NCBI GenBank assembly: GCA_007119615.1 | Contig: SKPH01000015.1 | Location: 1 to 33,431 of the forward strand | Reading direction: 5' to 3' | Length of the DNA stretch: 33,431 nucleotides | Source: Syntrophomonadaceae bacterium | GTDB lineage: Bacteria; Bacillota; Dethiobacteria; DTU022 | In this document: piece after piece, positions 7,696 to 15,548 of the stretch | Position numbering within the stretch: the first letter of the stretch is position 1 | How the letters are laid out: each line of letters starts with the position of its first letter | Made by a program: the position numbers and the translations under genes | Notes under the pieces: generated by a model | The model's input: only the letters and a program-made list of their open reading frames with translations | The model's database searches: none | What the model was told of the DNA's origin: nothing

Positions 7696-9192
7696 GTGCG
7701 CTATTACAGTACCAGGAACCAAACAGAAAGTATTACAGCTGCCGAAGCCATCAAAAGAGGGCTTTCCGCAGAAGGAGGCCTTTTCGTTCCCGCTGAAAGA
7801 GCCGCACCGTTCGTGATGGATAATCTGCCCGCCGGTGATTACCGGAAAATCGCAACTACGATTATAAAACTATTTTTATCGGGCTACAGCAGCGCCCAGG
7901 TTGAAGAGGCAGTCAACTATGCGTATACCCCCGATAATTTTGATCATCCCGATATTACACCCCTGCAAAAGCTCACTGAAGATCTCTATGTACTGGAGCT
8001 CTGGCACGGCCCAACATGTGCTTTTAAAGATATCGCCCTTCAAATATTACCACAGTTACTGCGCACTGCTGTCCAGATCACCGGTGAAAAATCTGACCTC
8101 GTAATATTAACCGCCACCTCAGGGGATACAGGCAAATCAGCCCTGGAAGGCTTTCGTGATGTTGAAGGCATTAAAATCATTGTCTATTTCCCGGAAAAAG
8201 GGGTCAGCGAGATCCAAAAACTACAGATGATCACCCAGGAAGGAAATAATGTCGGTATTGCGGCAGTACGGGGTAATTTTGACGATACCCAGACCGGAGT
8301 AAAGGAGATATTCAACGACCGGAAACTGGCCGAAAAATTGGAGCAAGCCGGTTACCGCCTATCTTCAGCCAACTCTATCAACTGGGGTCGCCTGCTCCCG
8401 CAAATTGTCTACTATTTCTCTGCTTACCAAAACCTGATTGATCGGAAAAAATTGTCGGCCGGAGAAACAATAAATTTTGTAGTCCCTACCGGAAACTTTG
8501 GCAATATCCTGGCAGGTTACTATGCCCGGCAGCTTGGCCTGCCCGTAAACCGCCTGATCTGCGCCTCCAACCGCAACAATGTACTTTCCGATTTCATCCA
8601 GAGCGGAGTTTACAACAGCCGGCGCTCCCTGCACCGGACTATTTCACCGTCGATGGATATTCTGATTTCAAGTAACCTGGAGCGGTTACTGTTTGAGTTG
8701 ACCGGTCACGATTCCGAAAAAGTTACTTCGTGGATGAAACAGCTGCAGGAAACAGGTGAATACGTTGTTGACCGGGAGACCCTGCGAAGGCTGAAAGAAC
8801 TTTTCTGGGCCGATTATGCCGATGACGAAGAAACTATACAAGTCATAAAAGATACTTATCACCGCCATAAATACCTGATCGATACTCACACTGCCGTAGG
8901 AAAAGCTGTTTTGAGTAAATACCGCAACCGGGAAGAAGATAACTGCCTTAATGTAGTTCTTTCTACCGCCAGCCCTTACAAGTTTACCGGCAGTGTTGTC
9001 CGGGCTTTATTTGATCATAACCGCTTTAAAGACTCCTCTGAACTTGACCTGCTGAAAATACTTTCCCGGGAAACGGGCACCCCGGTACCCGCCAGCCTGG
9101 TTGATTTGGACAAAAAACCAATTAAACACAACCAGGTGATCTCGCGTGATTCAATGCGAGATCACCTGCTCTCTTCTCTCAATCTTACTTAA
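7696..9192 (+). CDS. thrC: Threonine synthase
   Basis: PLP enzyme converting O-phospho-L-homoserine to L-threonine. The 498-residue length and N-terminal YYSTRNQTESITAAEAIKRGLSAEGGLFVP fit the long bacterial form. The PLP lysine lies in LWHGPTCAFKDIALQ (K111), and the phosphate-binding loop is TATSGDTGKSALEG. The start is GTG at 7696 after GGGAGCGTCAACA. It is the only threonine-pathway gene seen besides the candidate homoserine kinase-like gene that diverges from it. The last codons overlap a perfect 12-bp inverted repeat. Confidence 0.95.
   Translation: MRYYSTRNQTESITAAEAIKRGLSAEGGLFVPAERAAPFVMDNLPAGDYRKIATTIIKLFLSGYSSAQVEEAVNYAYTPDNFDHPDITPLQKLTEDLYVLELWHGPTCAFKDIALQILPQLLRTAVQITGEKSDLVILTATSGDTGKSALEGFRDVEGIKIIVYFPEKGVSEIQKLQMITQEGNNVGIAAVRGNFDDTQTGVKEIFNDRKLAEKLEQAGYRLSSANSINWGRLLPQIVYYFSAYQNLIDRKKLSAGETINFVVPTGNFGNILAGYYARQLGLPVNRLICASNRNNVLSDFIQSGVYNSRRSLHRTISPSMDILISSNLERLLFELTGHDSEKVTSWMKQLQETGEYVVDRETLRRLKELFWADYADDEETIQVIKDTYHRHKYLIDTHTAVGKAVLSKYRNREEDNCLNVVLSTASPYKFTGSVVRALFDHNRFKDSSELDLLKILSRETGTPVPASLVDLDKKPIKHNQVISRDSMRDHLLSSLNLT
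9134..9167 (+). terminator. Perfect 12-bp hairpin inside the 3' end of thrC
   Basis: AGGTGATCTCGC, a 10-nt loop and GCGAGATCACCT form a perfect stem ending 25 bp before the end of the thrC stop codon. The following stretch is pyrimidine-rich (GCTCTCTTCTCTC) but not a true T run, so termination is uncertain. It could be a bidirectional barrier between thrC and the convergent epimerase-fold gene, an mRNA-stabilising hairpin or a protein site. Confidence 0.4.
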
Positions 9193-9293
9193 CGACAGCC
9201 GGACATAATGCCGCATAAAAACAGCCATCCGATCAAAAAAATAGAAACGGGCCCAATTAAGCCGGTTTCAGAGAAAGATTGCCCGGCGGACAA

Positions 9294-10235
9294 TCACAAT
9301 CTAGCCTGACCCATGGAGGTGATTTCAACCCGGCTGTGTGAAAAAGCAGCAGATTTAACTTTCCCTGCATTAATATTCATTTCGAGAGCGGTAATTTCCG
9401 GGCCGCCCAGTTCATACCCCCCACCCGATTCGATATTCAGCGTAATTGATCCATTATTACCTTTCATCAGGTGATTTATCTCACCACAAGCCGTGACAGC
9501 CAATCCAAGCGCAACTGAACCTGTTCCGCAGGAAGGCTCAATTACATCACTCTCGACATAATGAGGAAATACTGCCCTGAGGTGACCGCCTCGTTCGGGA
9601 TGCCAGTCATAGACAGCGACGTTTGGTTCTATCTCACCGGTTTTTTCCTGAAACTCATGCTGAATTTCCAGTAGATCACTACGGGTTTGGCTGTCCCAGG
9701 CTGTAAAGTCAGCCGCAGGATAAGCTGCCTTAAAGTTGTCTGCATTAACCACCAGGAATTTGCCCGCCCGTACCACTTCGATACCCCTGAAGACTTCCCG
9801 GCTTACGCCATGTTCGTAACATTCATCGACAAAACATTCCATATCGGTTTTGATACGCAGTGCTTTGCGTTCATGCTTTTCTATCCTCAGGGCTATCGGG
9901 CCACAGTCTGTCCGGAGCAACACCCTGGTGGGAGAATTAGTCTGATCAACACCGAATATTGTCCCGAGATCCGTTTCGATCAGAGCTGCTCCCAGGACCT
10001 GGGTTAATCCACCACAGGTACTGATAAAGCTGGGCAATGTCGGTTCAGCTATTTTTACTTCAATTTCTCCCTGTTTGCCCGCCGTGTAAAGGATACCCGC
10101 TTCGTGAGCATAAAGATAATTTGGGCCCATCAGTTGAACAGCGGTTTCCAGTTCCCGGCCAATCGGAACCTGATCTCCGCGAAGCAGGATTATCAGGTTA
10201 CCACCCATGTGTCCCCGGACAAAGTCAATATTCAT
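9294..10235 (-). CDS. Diaminopimelate-epimerase-fold amino acid racemase/isomerase, substrate unknown
   Basis: The protein (313 residues) has the two-domain DapF/proline racemase/PrpF pattern. The N-terminus MNIDFVRGHMGGN echoes DapF. Two catalytic-type cysteines sit at equivalent positions: C74 in ISTCGGLTQVLGA and C236 in EPSCGTGSVALGLA, against roughly C73 and C217 of E. coli DapF. The first motif differs from the usual CGNGxRC of DapF, and the protein is about 40 residues longer, so it is probably not the diaminopimelate enzyme. Cofactor-independent, two-base racemisation or isomerisation of an amino or carboxylic acid is the best general guess. The ATG follows GGAGGAAG. It stands alone, convergent with thrC and 262 bp downstream of the reductase gene. 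Confidence 0.7.
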   Translation of the reverse strand: MNIDFVRGHMGGNLIILLRGDQVPIGRELETAVQLMGPNYLYAHEAGILYTAGKQGEIEVKIAEPTLPSFISTCGGLTQVLGAALIETDLGTIFGVDQTNSPTRVLLRTDCGPIALRIEKHERKALRIKTDMECFVDECYEHGVSREVFRGIEVVRAGKFLVVNADNFKAAYPAADFTAWDSQTRSDLLEIQHEFQEKTGEIEPNVAVYDWHPERGGHLRAVFPHYVESDVIEPSCGTGSVALGLAVTACGEINHLMKGNNGSITLNIESGGGYELGGPEITALEMNINAGKVKSAAFSHSRVEITSMGQARL

Positions 10236-10485
10236 CGCTACTTCCTCCGCCTTGATTACATTTTTTTCAGCTGCCGCACTTCTAAGATTGGGGCAGTCTC
10301 CTTATTTGCAGATCTATCGAAAGTTACATCGATCACCGCACTGCTGGAATAAGCTATCAGAAAATGTGAAATTTAATTTTCCTTTCCAGTCCTGTTTAGA
10401 AAGTTTAGATTTCAATTATTTCGAACTTCTCAGATCTAACCTCCGGTCGCTATTTGTACTTGTTTTACCGGCAGCAATACTTTTG

Positions 10486-10509
10486 CTGGAGTGAAACTCA
10501 CTCCTTCAG
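10486..10509 (-). promoter_or_regulatory. SECIS-like hairpin just downstream of an in-frame TGA
   Basis: Reading the minus strand after the TGA (10524-10522), nucleotides 18-24 GGAGTGA pair perfectly with 28-34 TCACTCC around a GTT loop. CT/AG below adds two more pairs across a GAA bulge, and UUU/AAA further down could extend it. Bacterial SECIS elements lie directly 3' of the UGA, within the coding region, with a small apical loop carrying a G at its start. This hairpin meets those rules. Its role is inferred. Confidence 0.6.
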
Positions 10510-10896
10510 GTGAAAGAAATTTCAGTAACAGTGCCCCCATTTACGCACTTCGTTCATTCGGGTTGGCAAACAGGGACAGACATTTTCAGGTATATTCTCG
10601 ATCCGGCAGGGACAGTAAAAATCGCCGAACATCTCATTTTTCTCAAGCAAACCTTCTATCACCAGCTCTTTATCCTCATTAAAGGTGTAGCCGCGCAGGC
10701 GGGCAAAGTTTTCGGAACGATTGCGGATCTCAGTTTCCGGATCCTGGGTTAACCGGGCAGCAGTTATTTCGGGTTCGACCGAGTTTATTTCTAATTCAGC
10801 GCCGCAAATTGTACAGACCACAACCTGCCCGGATTCAACCTCACCTTTATGGATAAAGGAAAGCAGGCATACTTCACAATATATTTTATTTTTCAT
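10498..10896 (-). CDS. Ferredoxin-thioredoxin reductase catalytic-subunit-like protein, predicted selenoprotein (in-frame TGA = Sec125)
   Basis: Predicted [4Fe-4S] disulfide reductase that passes electrons, probably from ferredoxin, to a thioredoxin-like partner. The N-terminal 35 residues hold a zinc-ribbon/rubredoxin-like pair, CEVC (7-10) and CTIC (28-31). The C-terminus has CPC (95-97), CPC (107-109) and GHCY (C123), the FTR pattern CPC...CPC...CxC. The last cysteine is replaced by TGA at 10524-10522; in plant-type FTR this residue is half of the active-site disulfide. The frame then reads NFFHLKE and stops at 10498, giving 132 residues. A SECIS-like hairpin follows the TGA. The ORF track ends at the TGA. 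The ATG at 10896 (GAGGGAG upstream) is preferred over the track start at 10950, which overlaps the glutaredoxin by 65 bp. The chosen start overlaps it by 11 bp. The family call is firm; the selenocysteine reading is inference, and a truncated pseudogene is the alternative. Confidence 0.8.
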
Positions 10897-11134
10897 CCTT
10901 AAGCGCTCCCTCAATCTCCTCCTGCTTAAACCCGGAAATCGCTTTATCATCGATTACCGTTACTGGAAAAGAACGCTTACCGGTCAGGCTTTCTACCTCT
11001 TCCAGGGCTTTTTTCTGCTCCTCGCCTTTGGCTAAATCAACCTCGACAACCTCATACTCCACATTGTTATCATCAAGGTACTTCTTCACCTTCTTGCACC
11101 AGGGGCATGTGCTTAATGAATAAACTTTAATCAT
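10886..11134 (-). CDS. Glutaredoxin-like thiol reductase (CPWC)
   Basis: Small thioredoxin-fold protein of 82 residues. It carries the redox motif CPWC (C10, C13) right after the first beta strand (MIKVYSLST), the cis-proline region SFPVTVID and the C-terminal GFKQEEIEGAL that fits glutaredoxin/NrdH-like proteins. It lies 26 bp after serA and overlaps the reductase gene by 11 bp. Grx-like proteins next to FTR-type reductases are probably their substrates, so it likely receives electrons from that protein and not from glutathione. Its own target is unknown. Confidence 0.9.
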   Translation of the reverse strand: MIKVYSLSTCPWCKKVKKYLDDNNVEYEVVEVDLAKGEEQKKALEEVESLTGKRSFPVTVIDDKAISGFKQEEIEGALKDEK

Positions 11135-11160
11135 CGTAATACACCTCTTTTCAAGAATAT

Positions 11161-12756
11161 TTAAGCTTCCTTGAAACCTATGTTTTCCATCGTTACCAGG
11201 CGGGCAGTTGAGATAACATCCAGTTCCCTGACTTTCTCAACTGTCTCAGAACTCATATGTTCGTCTACCTGGAGGACCATCATTGCTTCCCCGCCGGCGG
11301 TTTTTCTCCCCAGTTGCATAGAACCGATATTGACGCCTTCATTACCCAGAAGCGTGCCAATTTTACCAACTACACCGGGGCGATCGTGGTGGGTTGTCAC
11401 CAGCATATACCTGGCTGGAATAATTTCAATCCGGTAGTCATCAACCCTGACAATCCGCATTTCGTTGCTGAGCAAAGTTCCGGACAGATGATGTTCATCA
11501 CTGCCTGATCTCGCTGTAAGAGTGATCAGATTACTGTAATTTCTGACCTCGGTGGTTGATGTTTCCCGCACAGCAATCCCCCTGGCTTTGGCAATATGAG
11601 GAGCATTAACCCAATTGACACCATCACCGACGACATGGCGCAAATAACCAATCAGGCAGGAAATAGTCAACGGCGCTAAGGGCAGGGATGCAATTTCTCC
11701 GCTGTAAGTCAGTTCAATTTCATCAACCGAGCCGTCAAACATCTGGAGGTAAAAACTGCCCATTACCCTCATCAGCGGAAGGTACGGTTCCAGGGCTGCC
11801 CGTTTCTCAGGCATTAAAGCCGGTACATTTACTGCAGAAACAATCGGCTCTCCCTGGAGGGCCTTAATGACCTCTTCCGAAACCTGATAAGCAACATTAG
11901 CCTGTGCTTCAAGAGTAAGCGCCCCCAGGTGCGGAGTAACAATAACATTATTGAGTTCCAGAAGATTGCAGCTCCCAGGGGGCTCCTGTTCAAAAACATC
12001 CAGTGCGGCCCCGGCTACTTTGCCTTCCTGCAAAGCCGAACACAATGCTTCTTCATCGATCAGGCCGCCCCTGGCGCAGTTGACGATCCGGACGCCGGGC
12101 TTCAACAGTTCTATCTCTTTCCTGCCTATCAGATGGTGAGTGGATGAACCGAGCGGCAGGTGCAGGGTGATAAAATCAGCCTGTTTAAGAAGATCTTCAA
12201 AAGAGACCGTGTCAATGCCCAGGTTTTCCGACTGCTCAGCCGAGATATAAGGATCATAGCCGATTATCTTCATTCCCATGGCCCTGGCCCTGCGGGCAAC
12301 CTCACTGCCAATCCTGCCAACGCCGACCACACCGAGTACTTTATGGTTTAGTTCAACGCCAACCAGTTCGGATCTTTTCCACTCTCCCCGTTTGACAGAG
12401 TTATTGGCGACAGCAATATTGCGGGCCAGGGAGGTTAAGAGCGCAATGGTATGTTCAGCGGCAGATATGGTATTACCATGAGGAGCATTTACAACAACGA
12501 TGCCTTTTTCCGTAGCCTTTTCAACATCTATATTATCTACTCCTACTCCCGCCCGGCCGATTACCTTCAAGTTGTCGGCAGCTTCAATTACCTCCGAAGT
12601 TACTTTAGTTCTGCTGCGTACCACCAGGGCATCGTAAGACCCGATTTGTTTAACCAGCTCGTCAGGTTTTAGATCGGGCTTATAATCAACCTCCGCCTGC
12701 GCACGAAGCAAATCCAGACCTTCGGGGGAAAGAGAATCGCTAACTAAAATTTTCAA
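11161..12756 (-). CDS. serA: D-3-phosphoglycerate dehydrogenase
   Basis: First committed step of serine synthesis, oxidising 3-phosphoglycerate to 3-phosphohydroxypyruvate with NAD. The NAD-binding motif is [16 protein letters not shown], catalytic Arg/Glu/His regions are [13 protein letters not shown] and VTPHLGALT, and an intervening ASB-type domain and a C-terminal ACT domain ([16 protein letters not shown]) follow. The ORF track starts at 12810, but TTG at 12756 is spaced 8 nt after GGAGG and begins [13 protein letters not shown], giving 531 residues, the norm for this form. The ACT domain suggests feedback control by serine, as in relatives. It heads the serA-grx-ftr unit. Confidence 0.95.
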   Translation of the reverse strand: MKILVSDSLSPEGLDLLRAQAEVDYKPDLKPDELVKQIGSYDALVVRSRTKVTSEVIEAADNLKVIGRAGVGVDNIDVEKATEKGIVVVNAPHGNTISAAEHTIALLTSLARNIAVANNSVKRGEWKRSELVGVELNHKVLGVVGVGRIGSEVARRARAMGMKIIGYDPYISAEQSENLGIDTVSFEDLLKQADFITLHLPLGSSTHHLIGRKEIELLKPGVRIVNCARGGLIDEEALCSALQEGKVAGAALDVFEQEPPGSCNLLELNNVIVTPHLGALTLEAQANVAYQVSEEVIKALQGEPIVSAVNVPALMPEKRAALEPYLPLMRVMGSFYLQMFDGSVDEIELTYSGEIASLPLAPLTISCLIGYLRHVVGDGVNWVNAPHIAKARGIAVRETSTTEVRNYSNLITLTARSGSDEHHLSGTLLSNEMRIVRVDDYRIEIIPARYMLVTTHHDRPGVVGKIGTLLGNEGVNIGSMQLGRKTAGGEAMMVLQVDEHMSSETVEKVRELDVISTARLVTMENIGFKEA

Positions 12757-12846
12757 ATAAAGCACCTCCGGCATAGTAAACGGCTTGTATGGTTTCGAAT
12801 AGATCAACATCTATATCCTGCTGCCGTATATTAATAATATATCATA

Positions 12847-12875
12847 AATACAAAGGCCCTCCAATCGGATGGGCC
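12847..12875 (-). terminator. Intrinsic terminator between nagB and serA
   Basis: On the minus strand GGCCC-A-TCC GATT GGA-GGGCC forms an 8-bp stem with one bulged A and a 4-nt loop, followed by TTTGTATTT. It lies downstream of the nagB operon and upstream of serA. The remaining 12757-13051 stretch is AT-rich and shows no other structure I recognise, including no T-box features. Confidence 0.6.
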
Positions 12876-13051
12876 AAACTTTACTTTAAATCTATTACTC
12901 TTTCAGGGATCAGATAAGCGATACTGATTATTGGCAGTTTATTAAGCTAATGCTATCTTAATGAATTGATTAATACATGTGCCAGATCCATGAAAACTCC
13001 CTGACAGTTTATTGTGGCGGCGAGGCCTTTTACTTACTGGTTTACTGAAAT

Positions 13052-13777
13052 TTAAAGCAGCGCGGCTGCTTCTCTGTCTACAATCAAAACAATGTTGCGA
13101 TGGAGCTGCAGCAGCGAAGCCGGCAAGCTGGTAGTTATCCTTCCGCAGCACATAAGCTGAACAGCACGGGCCTTGTTCTCTCCGGCAGCCATGAGCAGGA
13201 TTTTTTCCGCATGCATGATTGAGGCTACTCCCATGGTAACGGCCTGGCGGGGTACTTCTTCCCGGGAGCTAAAAAAACGACTGTTAGCTTCAATTGTTTC
13301 AGCAGTCAGATCTACAAGGTGGGTATCGGTATACAGGTATTCACACGGCTCATTAAACCCGATGTGGCCGTTAACTCCGAGTCCTAAAATTTGTAAATTG
13401 ATTCCACCCGCATCCTTAATTTTTTGATCATATTCTTTGCAGGCAAGATCCAGATCCTGATCTCCGCAGTAGGGAATATGTATATTACCGGGTTTTATGT
13501 TGATATGGTCAAAGAAGTTGCTGTACATGTAAAAATGATAACTTTGCGGATGCTCAGGCGAAAGGCCGGCGTATTCGTCAAGGTTAAAGGTAACGACATC
13601 ATTGAAGTCAATTTCTTTTTTATTGTACATCTTGACAAGTTGAGCATACATACCTTCCGGTGTGGAACCGGTAGCCAGGCCCAGCACTGAATCGGGCCTG
13701 CGATTTAGTTCTCCGGCCACGATAGCTGCAGCTTTTTCACTCAGTTCCCGGTAATTATTGACTGTTTTTATCTCCAT
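13052..13777 (-). CDS. nagB: Glucosamine-6-phosphate deaminase
   Basis: Converts glucosamine-6-phosphate to fructose-6-phosphate and ammonia. The 241-residue length fits the short Firmicutes form without the allosteric tail. The motifs LGLATGSTPEGMY, FNLDEYAGL (D67, E68) and LGLGVNGHIGFNEP (H138, E143) mark the active site. The ATG at 13777 follows GGGGAG. It is the last gene of the eight-gene minus-strand unit, 23 bp after the winged-helix gene, and is followed by a terminator before serA. Confidence 0.95.
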   Translation of the reverse strand: MEIKTVNNYRELSEKAAAIVAGELNRRPDSVLGLATGSTPEGMYAQLVKMYNKKEIDFNDVVTFNLDEYAGLSPEHPQSYHFYMYSNFFDHINIKPGNIHIPYCGDQDLDLACKEYDQKIKDAGGINLQILGLGVNGHIGFNEPCEYLYTDTHLVDLTAETIEANSRFFSSREEVPRQAVTMGVASIMHAEKILLMAAGENKARAVQLMCCGRITTSLPASLLQLHRNIVLIVDREAAALL

Positions 13778-13800
13778 CTTTATGATCTCCCCGTTTCCAA

Positions 13801-14700
13801 CTAAAATATTTCTTCCTTTTCCTCGGTAGTGTAAAATAAGGCCATCAGTTCATCGTAATTTTTCAAATCAGCCGAAGACAGCAGTGACTTTTCAGCCAAA
13901 ATTCGATCGTGCCGGGCTTTATGTTCCAATACACGGATCTGTTCCGGAATGCCATACTGCGTTACCATAGTTTTAATCAACTCAAAAAGGCTGTAGCTGC
14001 CGTAGAGATATTGTCCCTCATCCAGGATCTTTGAAGCCACCATTGCTTTAAAGGTTTTAAATTTAAGCTGCTCCTTCACGGTTTGCAGATCTTTAATGAT
14101 ATAATCAATTTCTTCTTTAGATGCCGGGTTCATTAATAAATTATATTTTTCTTTATAGAGGACAGTATCGAGGCTTTTGAGCAATGGAACGGATAAACCG
14201 TCAGCAATAGCAATGATGTCAAGATCTGAACCTTTAACCAGTTCACCGGTGGAAGATTCCGGTCTCGGCTCAGCATGGGCCATACTGAAGACAACATCAC
14301 CGGCAATTATGAAGCAGGCCTGCTCATTTATGGCATCCCGGTCACCATGATTTTCAACCATACGATCAATAGTATCCCTGGCCAATCCGATTTTTTTTGC
14401 GCTGATTTCAGCTATCTTTTTCTCCAGTTGCGCTGCAAGTGTATCTGCCACGGAATCATCTGACATAAGACCGACAACTGTATAATTAAGAAACTCTCTC
14501 ATGATCGAAGGTGAAAGCCTGGCATAACCTTCCACCTTCTTGTCCAGCCGCAGATACCTTTTCCCCACGATACGCGTAATAATTTGATCCGAACCACTGC
14601 AAATCTTCCAGGCGCTTAAAATATCCATACCGGTTTCCCTGACCAGGTCTTTACCGGTTAACGGTCCTTTTTCTTTCAAAGCAGTTAAAACTTTTTTCAT
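13801..14700 (-). CDS. Winged-helix protein with a nucleotidyltransferase-like motif, function unknown
   Basis: A 299-residue protein that I do not recognise as a named family. The first 75 residues look like a winged helix (ALKEKGPLTGKDLVRETGMD, then KRYLRLDKKVEGYARLSPSI). The middle contains GELVKGSDLDIIAIAD, which resembles the GS-x(n)-D-x-D active-site strand of nucleotidyltransferases. The last third is helical and charged. It might modify or bind a nucleotide or act as a sensor for the operon; neither is shown. It lies 11 bp after the hexapeptide acyltransferase and 23 bp before nagB. Confidence 0.55.
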   Translation of the reverse strand: MKKVLTALKEKGPLTGKDLVRETGMDILSAWKICSGSDQIITRIVGKRYLRLDKKVEGYARLSPSIMREFLNYTVVGLMSDDSVADTLAAQLEKKIAEISAKKIGLARDTIDRMVENHGDRDAINEQACFIIAGDVVFSMAHAEPRPESSTGELVKGSDLDIIAIADGLSVPLLKSLDTVLYKEKYNLLMNPASKEEIDYIIKDLQTVKEQLKFKTFKAMVASKILDEGQYLYGSYSLFELIKTMVTQYGIPEQIRVLEHKARHDRILAEKSLLSSADLKNYDELMALFYTTEEKEEIF

Positions 14701-14711
14701 CGATTTTTCCT

Positions 14712-15524
14712 TTACCTGATGTGCCGGAACTCCTGATCCTGTATTACCTTAACCACAGTTTGCGGAGGATAATAACCCCGCGCAGTCCCGTTTGGGTATA
14801 ATAAAACTTTCTTACCCAGCAAGGTTCCCGGAGATGTCACACTGTTGCATCCGGTTTCGACTTCATCGCCAAGTATTGCACCGAACTTTCGCAAGCCGGT
14901 TTCGTAAACCCGGTTTTCAATATTAAGGGTTACCGGGGAATCAGTCATTTTCAGGTTGGCTAATTTAGTTCCCGCCCCCAGATTAACACTACCCAGGATA
15001 CTATCGCCGATGTAAGCAAAATGGCCTGCTTTACTCTCTCCCAGCATCACCGAGGATTTCATTTCAGTGGCATGACCAACCACACAGTTGTCTCCGATCA
15101 GAACATTTCCCCGGATATAGGCTCCGTGACGCACCTCGGTACCGTCGCCGATAAAAGCCGGCCCTTTAATCAGGGCAGTGGGCTCAACTACTGTATTTCT
15201 GCCAATATAGATTTCATCGTCCATCAGGAATGATCCGGCAAAAATGACACTTGCGCCCTTGATAACAGAGCCGTCCAGCAATACCTCCAATTTTTTTCCG
15301 GTATTATCAATGGTGAATCCAGAATCGAGCACCTTACCGTCATAAAGAACAAGGGTTTTATCGATAAGCGATTTTCCATGCCGCAGCATGGTTACATTAG
15401 GCTCAAGGAGATCCCTGATTAAAGGTTTGATCTTATTCAAACCTTCCCAGACATATTCAGTATCCTCGAAAAGTGGAAAAAATCGATTGTTTTTCAGATT
15501 AAAAAAATCTACAGCCCTTAGCAT
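14712..15524 (-). CDS. Left-handed beta-helix (hexapeptide) transferase, GlmU C-terminal-like
   Basis: The 270-residue protein has hexapeptide repeats from about residue 80 to 235 (for example IGRNTVVEPTALIKGPAFIGDG, IRGNVLIGDNCVVGHAT). GHFAYIGDSILGSVNLGAGTKLANLK closely resembles the acetyl-CoA/sugar-phosphate site of GlmU. The N-terminal pyrophosphorylase domain is missing; only about 75 non-repeat residues precede the helix. Together with nagB, an amino-sugar-1-phosphate N-acetyltransferase role is likely but inferred. The C-terminal YYPPQTVVKVIQ is also seen in archaeal sugar nucleotidyltransferases. The ATG follows GGGGAGTTGGAGA. Confidence 0.75.
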   Translation of the reverse strand: MLRAVDFFNLKNNRFFPLFEDTEYVWEGLNKIKPLIRDLLEPNVTMLRHGKSLIDKTLVLYDGKVLDSGFTIDNTGKKLEVLLDGSVIKGASVIFAGSFLMDDEIYIGRNTVVEPTALIKGPAFIGDGTEVRHGAYIRGNVLIGDNCVVGHATEMKSSVMLGESKAGHFAYIGDSILGSVNLGAGTKLANLKMTDSPVTLNIENRVYETGLRKFGAILGDEVETGCNSVTSPGTLLGKKVLLYPNGTARGYYPPQTVVKVIQDQEFRHIR

Positions 15525-15548
15525 TCTCCAACTCCCCTTTAACCAGAA

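Noticed and set aside
10472-10488. Second small hairpin (CAGCAA/TTGCTG) after the reductase gene as a terminator
   Set aside because: It has a 6-bp stem with no following T run on the minus strand, and it overlaps the edge of the SECIS-like stem. It is too weak to call.
10522-10950. Taking the reductase ORF as ending at the TGA and starting at 10950, as in the ORF track
   Set aside because: The track start overlaps the glutaredoxin by 65 bp and lacks a ribosome binding site. The TGA stands in the place of a catalytic cysteine and is followed by a family-like tail and a SECIS-like hairpin. A plain truncated gene remains possible but fits less well.
12757-13051. T-box or serine-responsive leader upstream of serA
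   Set aside because: No T-box bulge sequence or specifier-loop arrangement is seen; only the nagB terminator is clear in this gap.
12942-13151. 69-residue minus-strand ORF overlapping the end of nagB
   Set aside because: It is an out-of-frame shadow with no ribosome binding site and no recognisable sequence. NagB in this region is complete and conserved.
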